Source of the DNA: Lachnospiraceae bacterium
GTDB lineage: Bacteria; Bacillota; Clostridia; Lachnospirales; Lachnospiraceae
Reading direction: 5' to 3'
DNA length: 64,000 bases
NCBI GenBank assembly: GCA_015058015.1
Contig: SVDM01000003.1
Span: 62,001 to 126,000 of the forward strand
In this document: piece after piece, positions 44,601 to 50,852 of the stretch
Position numbering within the stretch: position 1 is the first letter of the stretch
Layout of the letters: every line of letters begins with the position of its first letter
Translations under genes and position numbers: made by a program
Notes under the pieces: model-generated
The model's input: only the letters and a program-made list of their open reading frames with translations
Told to the model about the DNA's origin: nothing
Databases searched by the model: none

Positions 44601-44652
44601 CTTTGCTTCCGTTTAATAATGTCTCTTTTAGTAAGTTGCCTTCTACTCGCAT
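41638..44652 (-). CDS. Giant DUF6240 protein with FliK-like C-terminus
   Basis: This 1004-residue cytosolic protein has no signal peptide or membrane segment. I recognise it as DUF6240, found near flagellar genes in Lachnospiraceae. A short motif of the form hydrophobic-P-[IVL]-x-x-E-x-[LV] recurs near residues 163 (IPITEENV), 259 (LPVNEETL), 277, 295 (LPVTVEEL), 357 (ITPDMEEL), 388 (IEVTEEKL), and again around 505-520 (MPLTPENI), each followed by a predicted helix. Residues about 895-975 (GGKVAAELIVKDNSFTGMIA then AENKEMLDKL) resemble the hook-length control C-domain of FliK. The start at 44652 has GGGAGG upstream; an earlier ATG lacks one. A role in hook length or flagellar export is inferred. 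Confidence 0.78.
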   Translation of the reverse strand: MRVEGNLLKETLLNGSKAIDNNLSPSVSPEKNQIGSATNVRASSGFPRTNVEKTYKDQLTSMEEMSQAAENQLLAMTHQNLDYIARTVTPGDAKIAAESGFLPENTTPEGYVTVIDKIKIHMAMGNDDFENYGETLDASQIAQVTGSSALAGSLASKMAENDIPITEENVNDAMKAVSEGTKIAPLSEGDKKYLISNDMLPTIENLYKAEHASTTQTITAANNPAMVAAEAKTTLGTISDEVWADVEAQAATFIEEADLPVNEETLGAARWLMANEIPIEADTLYAKEFYDNLKLPVTVEELGDAVAFAMNRGKKPMEGLILGDNLELKYITTRKVLAEARVVMTFKASKTMMDNGITPDMEELSKIAMDLEQDEKDYYASLMKSEGIEVTEEKLSLVLDTLELVENAKVLPEYILGRKPLDMTLPEVVREGNEVKATLDAVTERYETVMTRPRADMGDSISRAFRNIPDILTDLGFEVNAENAKAVRVLAYNSMPLTPENITNIRNVNMAVTETLEAVKPQTVLHMIKNDINPLGMTMGQLRNEALAINEANDFEGTEKYSEFLWKTQNAGDITPEERESFIGIYRMLRSIEKTDGAVVGALVAQGADLTIKNLMTAVRTRKNSGVDVSVNDTTAIPVANKENVNAFTMQAESAFTREHPGQEDTAEAEVTYHQMMARKLTADMTPQALKAAGTTEELSNGSLSNLVERMEAAREANPEIIREEAELDLRYEQLRLNRFENACMAEDDVLRLLSDNDLPMNLYNIMAAREIMGRRSSRYDRMFKASDAADMEAVKNEILHKLGENIKTPYEMAEAMDTLGDIAENVMKGMIYSDDTNFMRLQSARMMNATMSLTMDLAQKEHYDIPVLVGDEVAGVSLKIVRGKRDKGKVDVVFDLGRNLGGKVAAELIVKDNSFTGMIAAENKEMLDKLAANREGLINALAEDIGKEPEFRFAVVPDLNIDKFLQGESITDESTEEEQAVQTRQLYGAAKEFMSYVKASLDR

Positions 44653-44687
44653 ATGTTCCTCCCGATTGTGATAAATTTCTATATTAT

Positions 44688-44714
44688 TCTTCGGACAAGG
44701 GGACGTTTTTCTTA
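44688..44714 (-). promoter_or_regulatory. possible sigma-28-like promoter of the DUF6240 gene
   Basis: TAAG and TCCGAAGA are separated by 15 nt on the minus strand, a partial match to TAAA-N15-GCCGATAA, 36 nt upstream of the start codon. It is weaker than the flagellin promoter. Confidence 0.35.
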
Positions 44715-44727
44715 ATAATAAACTGCG

Positions 44728-44762
44728 CAAAAATGGAGCATACTTTTTTAAAGCATGCTCCT
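44728..44762 (-). terminator. terminator after the TPR/AAA gene
   Basis: GGAGCATGCTT pairs with AGTATGCTCC around a TAAAAA loop, followed by ATTTTTG on the minus strand, 14 nt after the stop at 44776. Confidence 0.82.
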
Positions 44763-44775
44763 TCTATGCAATTCT

Positions 44776-47316
44776 TTAAGTAAAATCTTTTTCCATCAGG
44801 ATATTCTCTTTCTTACGGCCAAAGCGTCTTCCAAATCCGGAGGAAGCCTTCCTTATAGCATCGTCCACAATCTCCATTACCTCTTCAAGCATGGTATCCT
44901 GCTTGGAGTATTGCATAAGACCGATGCGGTTATACATAGCCAGAATACCCATTTCATCAATGGTGTATCCCTGCTCAGCCGCATAGGACTTAGCGAAGCC
45001 TATCAGTTCGTCGTTGTTGAAGATAGGAATACTTACATGATTGGTAAATTTCGCTGCAAGGTCAAAATTGTTGGCGATAAACTTACTTAAGGTATTGGGG
45101 GCATCCTCAAGGATAACCGTAACCTCCTCGTATATCTTCTTATCCATGACTGTTTTAAGCTCTGCAGCCTTCTCCGCAGTCATATGAGTAGCTTTCTCAA
45201 TAACAAGGCATCCGCCATCAAGCTTGTCAAACAAGTCTTGTACGTTCTTCTCGTTAAGCTTTTCCGCTTTAATCTTGCCGAACTTACCACTCTTTTTTAG
45301 ACCTGCCTGCTGCATAACCTTAACAAGGCTCATGGCAAACTTGGTCTTGCCCATGCCCGGAGCACCAGAGACTATGATGTTGCTACGACCCGTAAAGCCT
45401 TCCACCGCATCATTCTTAAGGTTGCACATAAGCTTGCATACCTGGTCCTCCACACCCTTAACATTCATGAAGTAGGAAAATTCGTCTCTTTGCTGGGGGC
45501 TAAGGACATATTCGGTAATCTTAATGGGGGGCAGCTTGGCTGTCTCGTTCTTAATGTGGGCTTCAATCTTGCCGGTACCGGCCTTCATAGCATCCACTAC
45601 TTCTTCGTTCTGAGCCTCAGCCCAGGTGGTCTCTTTGGAGTAATCGGATCCCAATTCCTCCTGTAAAACCTTCTCAAGTTCTGCTGCCCGAAGAGCTTCC
45701 TGGCGCTTGCTTTCTTCATCTGCAAGTTTCATTCTCTCTTCTTCTATACGGCGTCTCTTCTCTTCTTCAGCACGCTGAAGTTCTTCAAGTTCAGCCTTTC
45801 TCCGCTCTTCCATCTCTGCGATGGCTGCGCGTCTTTCTTCCTCTTCTATTCTTCTTCTGGCTGCCGCAGGATCTTCTGCAGGTTCTTCTACCTGCTCTTC
45901 TACAGGTTCTTCTACTTGCTCTTCTGCCGGCTCTTCTACCTGCTCTTCTACCCGCTCTTCTACCTGCTCTTCTACCTGTCCTTCTGCCTCAGGCTTTTCT
46001 TCCTCATATATAGCCTCGGTAACAGGCTCGGGAATAATCTCCTCTGCCTCTTCCTCGTAAGGCTGTGCCAGAAGTTCCTGCTCTTCTGCATGATACTTCT
46101 CTATCTCGGCTATTCTGGCCTTGGCATCGGCTTCATACTGAGGAATAACCTGATCCAACTTACTGATAATGCCTTCTGTCTTGGCAATAGCCTCCGCCTT
46201 GGCATTCTCAAATCGTCTGGCACTGTCAGCCTCCAACGCCTGCTCAGCGGCACGCTTGGTCTTCTCCCACTCAGCAAGTACATCCTCTATACTCATCTGG
46301 CCGGTAATCTGCTGTTCAACCACAGGCTCTTCCGGAACCAAAAGGCTTAACTGTCCGTCATTTTCCTGGGACAAAAAGTTCTTAAAGTCAATATCCAGGG
46401 AAGCCTCTGGAACATCCTGCTCCTCTGTGGCTTTAGGTTCTTCTTCTTTAAATTGCAACTCGGGAATCTTGCTGCCTTCTACCAATTCCTTAACCTTGTC
46501 CATGGACTTGGTGACATCGTCTTTCTCGGTTGCATTAATGATCTGCTCTAAATTCTTGGCCAATTCCTTCTGAAGGTTAACAGTGTTATAGATTCCTACG
46601 TTAACCTCAACGGGAGATATAACATTGGGCTCTTCCTCAGCGGGAACCTTAGGCTCGAAATCTGCCACCTTGCGGTTAGCCCTCTTGGTCTCCTGAATTC
46701 TCTTGGCCCTGCTATACTCGTAACGTTCTTTCTGAACCTGGGTTAAAGGCTCGTAGAGCATCTTAAGCTCCAGGGCCTTCTCCACATACTTGCCTTCTCC
46801 AAACCACAGAAATATCTCATTACATTCATCAACACACTGGGTAGCCATACCATTCTTATGATACAGGTATGCCAACTCGTAAGCCCAATTCTCAAGGAGC
46901 TCTCTGTTCTTCAGATTCTCCAGAATATTAATAAGCTTATCAATGGATGCTCCCAAAGCCTTCTCAATCTTGTACTGCAAGATATACTTGTGAGAATCGG
47001 ATGGAGCAAGTTCGAGATAAGAATTGAAATACTCCTTGGCATCATCCATCTCCCTAAGCTTTATGCTTACATCGCAAAGGCGGTAAACAATCATTCTTCC
47101 AATGGGAGAACGCTCATATGCCAAAAGCAGGATATCCTTGGAATCCTCGAATCTGCCGACACGGTCATATATATCAGCGATATCACACAAAACGGCAACA
47201 CGCTTAACCCGAGACCAATCTATGGTCTCCGCGATCTTGCCTGCCGCCTGATAATCGCCTATCTCTTTTGCTCGTTCAATCTGTTCCATCTTGGAACGAT
47301 ATTCATATCTATCCAC
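44776..47316 (-). CDS. Large TPR, coiled-coil and AAA ATPase-like protein
   Basis: This 846-residue protein starts at GTG with a GAGG site. Residues about 1-200 are helical repeats of TPR type (for example GRFEDSKDILLLAYERSPIG). A low-complexity stretch near 445-485 repeats EEQVEEP and EEPAEEQ units, and is followed by a charged coiled coil (to about 590). The C-terminal domain has Walker A GAPGMGKT at 651-658 and a Walker B-like GGCLVIEKATH, resembling CbxX/SpoVK-type AAA modules. It precedes the DUF6240 and flagellin genes on the same strand. I cannot assign a function; membership in a flagellar or assembly process is inferred from position. Confidence 0.72.
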   Translation of the reverse strand: MDRYEYRSKMEQIERAKEIGDYQAAGKIAETIDWSRVKRVAVLCDIADIYDRVGRFEDSKDILLLAYERSPIGRMIVYRLCDVSIKLREMDDAKEYFNSYLELAPSDSHKYILQYKIEKALGASIDKLINILENLKNRELLENWAYELAYLYHKNGMATQCVDECNEIFLWFGEGKYVEKALELKMLYEPLTQVQKERYEYSRAKRIQETKRANRKVADFEPKVPAEEEPNVISPVEVNVGIYNTVNLQKELAKNLEQIINATEKDDVTKSMDKVKELVEGSKIPELQFKEEEPKATEEQDVPEASLDIDFKNFLSQENDGQLSLLVPEEPVVEQQITGQMSIEDVLAEWEKTKRAAEQALEADSARRFENAKAEAIAKTEGIISKLDQVIPQYEADAKARIAEIEKYHAEEQELLAQPYEEEAEEIIPEPVTEAIYEEEKPEAEGQVEEQVEERVEEQVEEPAEEQVEEPVEEQVEEPAEDPAAARRRIEEEERRAAIAEMEERRKAELEELQRAEEEKRRRIEEERMKLADEESKRQEALRAAELEKVLQEELGSDYSKETTWAEAQNEEVVDAMKAGTGKIEAHIKNETAKLPPIKITEYVLSPQQRDEFSYFMNVKGVEDQVCKLMCNLKNDAVEGFTGRSNIIVSGAPGMGKTKFAMSLVKVMQQAGLKKSGKFGKIKAEKLNEKNVQDLFDKLDGGCLVIEKATHMTAEKAAELKTVMDKKIYEEVTVILEDAPNTLSKFIANNFDLAAKFTNHVSIPIFNNDELIGFAKSYAAEQGYTIDEMGILAMYNRIGLMQYSKQDTMLEEVMEIVDDAIRKASSGFGRRFGRKKENILMEKDFT

Positions 47317-47447
47317 GTTTAATAACCTCGTCTATGTTAGTTATCCACAATATCTTGTAAGATTGTGTATAGTAAACCACAATATAAACCATTCTTACGC
47401 CTTTTAGTTTATCATAGGGCGTGGTATATGTCAAAGAAGTAAAGGGC

Positions 47448-48422
47448 CTACTCCGGTTTTAATTCATAGGTATTTAGGTCTAATTTAAAGACCGAACCCT
47501 TACCCGGTTCCGAAGCCACACAAAATTTAATTCCCAATCTGTCACAGGCCTTCTTGCAAAGGTAGAGACCTATTCCCGTGGACTTAGACTCCTCTCTGCC
47601 GTTGTAACCCGTATAACCCTTCTCGAATATACGAGGTATATCCTCCGGTGTAATACCGATTCCCGTATCAGCCAGATTTAGGATTCCTTCATTGTAGGTA
47701 ATGGTTACCCCGCCTTCGTAGGTATACTTCACAGCATTAGAAAGAATCTGCTCTATGATAAATGCCAGCCACTTCTTATCAGTAATCACACCTTCCTCTA
47801 CAGGCTCGTATCTCATGTAGAGTTTTCGCGCCACAAATTGCGGCGCAAATTTGCGAATACATTCTTTGATAATTAAGTCGAGATTGTACTCTTTTACGAC
47901 AAGCTCCATGGAGGCATCCCCCAATCGAACATAATTAAGTACCATCTCCACATATTGCTCAACTCGGAACAACTCGCCTGATAATTTTCTGTCTCGCTCC
48001 GTGTCCTCATCAAGCATCATTCTCATGACAGCAATGGGTGTTTTGATTTGATGAATCCAGGTTGAATAATAGTCCACACTGTCCGACCATTGTTCTCTGT
48101 GAGAAGCTTCCATGTCGAGGCACTCTTTTTTAATCTTATCTATTATGGCATAACACAGGCTCTCAAGCTCGTCACCCGGCTCAGGCAGCTCATCTATAGC
48201 GGTTATATCCACCGACAGATAATCTCTCAAACATTCAATCTTCTTTTTATATCTTCCATATGACACCATCAGGATAATCAATCCGAAAAGCAGCACAAGA
48301 ATGGAGGCATAAATGAACGGTTCAAGTATTATATTGTAGAGCAAAAAAATCGTCAGAAAGATTGCATCCAATAACACAAGCAAGAGTATGGGTATTCTCT
48401 GTCGTCTTAAGTATTCCTTCAT
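47448..48422 (-). CDS. BceS-type intramembrane-sensing histidine kinase
   Basis: This 324-residue kinase has two closely spaced membrane segments (about 12-55) with almost no external loop, an H-box around YSTWIHQIKTPIAVMRM, and a HATPase domain (IEQILSNAVKY, LADTGIGI, STGIGLYLCKKAC). Kinases of this form do not sense directly but respond to flux through a partner BceAB transporter, here encoded divergently at 50.1-52.9 kb. It lies 25 nt downstream of its regulator. Confidence 0.93.
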   Translation of the reverse strand: MKEYLRRQRIPILLLVLLDAIFLTIFLLYNIILEPFIYASILVLLFGLIILMVSYGRYKKKIECLRDYLSVDITAIDELPEPGDELESLCYAIIDKIKKECLDMEASHREQWSDSVDYYSTWIHQIKTPIAVMRMMLDEDTERDRKLSGELFRVEQYVEMVLNYVRLGDASMELVVKEYNLDLIIKECIRKFAPQFVARKLYMRYEPVEEGVITDKKWLAFIIEQILSNAVKYTYEGGVTITYNEGILNLADTGIGITPEDIPRIFEKGYTGYNGREESKSTGIGLYLCKKACDRLGIKFCVASEPGKGSVFKLDLNTYELKPE

Positions 48423-48447
48423 AATTTAATCAGCCTTTGCAAAAGTA

Positions 48448-49125
48448 CTATTCTATAATATAGCCGCTTCCAACTTTTGTTGTGATGAATCCGGGGAGTC
48501 CGGCAGCCTCAAGTTTCTTTCTTACTCTGTTGACATTTACCGTCAAAGTATTCTCTTCCACGTAACAATCATCCTGCCACAACTTGGTCATCAACTTTTC
48601 ACGGCTTACAATCTTGCCCTTATTCTCCATTAAAATCTGCAAGATTCTAAACTCATTCTTGGTAAGTTCTATCCTCTCATCCCCCCAGGTGATACTGCCA
48701 TCATCCAGATTTAATACCGCCCCCTTGTGGCTTAAAGTAGGGATACTTCCGGGACCGCTCATGTCGTAGACACGACGAAGTATAGCCTGAATCTTCGCCA
48801 TCATTACCATGGGATCTACAGGCTTAGGGATAAAGTCATCGCCTCCCATATTCATGGCGGTAACGATATTCATATTGTCTGATGAAGATGAGATGTAAAC
48901 AATGGGAACGTTGGATATCTTGCGAATCTCCTTGCACCAGTGATGGCCGTTATAGAAGGGCAGCACTATGTCTAAGAGCACAAGATGGGGACTGCATTTA
49001 TTAAATGCATCTATAATATTCTGAAAATCTGTAGGAAGGATGACCTCGTTGCCCCAGGATTCTATCTGGGCCTTCATCTCCTCGGCCAGTGCCCGGTCAT
49101 CCTCAACAAGCATTATTTTGTACAT
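48448..49125 (-). CDS. BceR-type response regulator (OmpR family)
   Basis: This 225-residue regulator has a receiver domain (phosphorylated Asp in LVLLDIVLPFYNG, Lys in DDFIPKPVDP) and a winged helix ending KVGSGYIIE. The divergent BceAB-like genes are its likely targets. A good promoter lies 34 nt upstream, and a family B element ends at that promoter. Confidence 0.93.
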   Translation of the reverse strand: MYKIMLVEDDRALAEEMKAQIESWGNEVILPTDFQNIIDAFNKCSPHLVLLDIVLPFYNGHHWCKEIRKISNVPIVYISSSSDNMNIVTAMNMGGDDFIPKPVDPMVMMAKIQAILRRVYDMSGPGSIPTLSHKGAVLNLDDGSITWGDERIELTKNEFRILQILMENKGKIVSREKLMTKLWQDDCYVEENTLTVNVNRVRKKLEAAGLPGFITTKVGSGYIIE

Positions 49126-49158
49126 ATGAATACCTTCTTCTCGTAAATACTTCTTATG

Positions 49159-49187
49159 ATTATATCATTCCATTTATTTGTGGGCAA
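49159..49187 (-). promoter_or_regulatory. promoter of the BceR-like gene
   Basis: TTGCCC and a perfect TATAAT are separated by 17 nt on the minus strand. The -35 element directly follows the tail of element B1. Confidence 0.7.
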
Positions 49188-49431
49188 GAAGGGACGGGAA
49201 GCGCTCTTGACTCACTTCTATATTATACACGGTGGCTATATGGGTTTTATATACAATCTCGGCTCCACTCCGGTGAGCTATCCGATAACATATTATTTGC
49301 CTCCGAAACATCAAGACCATATACGAAAGCCTTGCTATTTCGGAGGCTATATATATGTAATCGTATATCTCACTCTACGGTTCCCGCCGAACTGATTGTA
49401 TATATAATCCATATAGCCACCTGCATAAGCG
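49188..49431 (-). repeat. family B hairpin element, copy B1
   Basis: The main hairpin is 49231-49421 on the minus strand. Its outer arms are GGTGGCTATATGG with CCATATAGCCACC, and the core contains TTCGGCGGGAACCG, AGAGTGAGATATACGATT and CACCGGAGTGGAGCCGA. An internal stem GCCTCCGAAA/TTTCGGAGGC is present. A tail (GAGTCAAGAGCGCTTCCCGT and on) runs toward the BceR promoter and contains the CCGTCCC block seen in copies B3 and B4. Confidence 0.88.
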
Positions 49432-49550
49432 CAAAAACGAGGTCATTAGCGCTTCGTCCCACGGGGTATTGGGAGGGCGCCAAAACTTTACTATAGTGGA
49501 ATTAGAAGATGAAACCGTAGAAAAAGGCTTAATATTGGAAGCATATTAAG

Positions 49551-49674
49551 TCTTATTCCGCTTGGCCAACCTTTCTCAGGCAGGCTTGCATATGTCAAGG
49601 CTGCGAAGCACCGCATGCGGCAGGGCCTTGACATATGCAAGACGCCTGAGCTTCTGTAATCAAGCGGAATAAGA
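49551..49674. repeat. hairpin element C
   Basis: A 124-nt self-complementary element. The outer stem TCTTATTCCGCTTG/CAAGCGGAATAAGA is 14 bp and perfect. An internal loop separates it from an inner stem of about 25 bp, CTCAGGC and GGCTTGCATATGTCAAGG with CCTTGACATATGCAAG and CGCCTGAG. The apical loop contains CCGCATGCGG. It appears once in the window, centred between B1 and B2. Confidence 0.85.
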
Positions 49675-49750
49675 CATTCTAAAACAGTACCTGTTACATT
49701 CTAACGCTCCTTCACGGGATAGCTTTTCTGTAGAGATTGCGGTTTATGCA

Positions 49751-49940
49751 GGTGGTTATATATGCTGGCTACGCAATTGATTCGGCGGGAACCGCAGAGT
49801 GAGATATACGATTACATGAATCAAGCCTCCGAAATAGCAAGACTGTCATATATGGTCTTGATGTTTCGGAGGCTTTGATAATGTTATCGGATAGCTCACC
49901 GGAGTGGAGCCGAAATTGCGTGGCAGTATATATAACCACC
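49751..49940 (+). repeat. family B hairpin element, copy B2
   Basis: Outer arms GGTGGTTATATAT and ATATATAACCACC close a 190-nt hairpin with the conserved core of family B. The sixth base pair is T-A here where B1 and B3 have C-G, a compensated change. Its 3' side points to the BceA-like gene. The CCGTCCC tail hairpin is not clear in this copy. Confidence 0.88.
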
Positions 49941-50016
49941 GTACTATAGCCGTCAACTCTCTCAGAAAACCAACCCCGTACCCCTCCTTACAAAAATGTC
50001 ACATCCACCATCTTAT

Positions 50017-50046
50017 TTGTCACAGGAATCGATTTTGAGGTACAAT
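50017..50046 (+). promoter_or_regulatory. promoter of the BceAB-like genes
   Basis: TTGTCA and TACAAT are separated by 18 nt, 41 nt upstream of the ATG. Two TGTCACA repeats at 49997-50003 and 50018-50024 are 21 bp apart, two helical turns, and the second overlaps the -35. They may be a regulator-binding site. Confidence 0.68.
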
Positions 50047-50087
50047 TATTCTTGTTATGATAGGTCCAGACAAAGGAGGAAACACAA

Positions 50088-50852
50088 ATGCCAATTTTAA
50101 CTGTTTCAAATTTACAAAAGATCTACACAACACGTTTTGGAGGTACACAGGTAAAGGCCTTATCAGACGTATCCTTCACAATAGATGAAGGCGAATACGT
50201 AGCAATTATGGGTGAATCCGGTGCCGGCAAAACAACTTTACTTAATATTTTAGCAACTCTTGACCGCCCCACATCGGGCAAGGTCTTTATCGGAGATTAT
50301 GATTTATCTCATATTAAAGAGTCACAGCTCGCCACCTTCAGAAGACAAAACTTAGGATTCGTATTTCAGGATTTCAACCTTCTTGATACATTTTCAGTAA
50401 AGGACAATATCATCCTTCCCTTAATTCTTGGCGGAGAAAAGCCTGATACAGCCAAGCAGAAGGTAATGCCTGTTGCATTAAGACTTGGAATCGCAGAACT
50501 GCTTAACAAGTTCCCCTATGAGATATCAGGCGGACAAAAGCAACGTGTTGCGGTTGCAAGAGCCCTTATTACAAATCCCAAGCTTGTTATGGCTGATGAG
50601 CCTACAGGTGCTTTGGATTCAAAAGCAACGGATTCTCTTCTTCAGATATTCCGTGATATTAACTCCACCGGACAGACCATCCTTATGGTTACCCACTCCG
50701 TTAAGGCTGCCAGCCATGCTAACAGAGTTCTCTTTATTAAAGACGGTGTGGTATATCACCAGATCCACAGAGGAAAAGACACCAACGAGCAGTTGTATCA
50801 GAAGATTTCCGATACGCTTACCCTTCTTGCGACAGGCGGTGATGTAGCATGA
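50088..50852 (+). CDS. BceA-type ABC transporter ATPase
   Basis: This 254-residue ATPase belongs to the MacB/BceA group, with Walker A GESGAGKTT, signature ISGGQKQRVAVARAL, Walker B LVMADEPTGALD and H-loop VTHSVKAA. It drives the large FtsX-type permease encoded next (overlap 4 nt). Together with the divergent BceRS genes this forms a peptide-antibiotic sensing and detoxification module. An AAAGGAGG site precedes the ATG. Confidence 0.94.
   Translation: MPILTVSNLQKIYTTRFGGTQVKALSDVSFTIDEGEYVAIMGESGAGKTTLLNILATLDRPTSGKVFIGDYDLSHIKESQLATFRRQNLGFVFQDFNLLDTFSVKDNIILPLILGGEKPDTAKQKVMPVALRLGIAELLNKFPYEISGGQKQRVAVARALITNPKLVMADEPTGALDSKATDSLLQIFRDINSTGQTILMVTHSVKAASHANRVLFIKDGVVYHQIHRGKDTNEQLYQKISDTLTLLATGGDVA

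Larger units (their letters stand above)
49126..50087. other. repeat-rich intergenic region between BceRS and BceAB genes
   Basis: No gene was found in these 962 bp. In order they hold the BceR promoter, family B element B1 (minus), a small hairpin CTTAATAT/ATATTAAG (49528-49550), hairpin element C, family B element B2 (plus), and the BceA promoter. B1 and B2 form an inverted pair around element C. Confidence 0.85.

Noticed and set aside
45821-46060. Plus-strand Ser/Cys-rich reading frame
   Set aside because: It is the antisense of the acidic EEPVEEQ repeat of the TPR/AAA gene; its composition is a shadow of that repeat.
49204-49395. Small plus-strand frames across element B1
   Set aside because: They cover the hairpin arms and core; the conserved feature is pairing, not codons.
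49551-49674. Element C as an ordinary terminator
   Set aside because: The stem is far longer than usual, no T run follows on either strand, and no gene end is adjacent.
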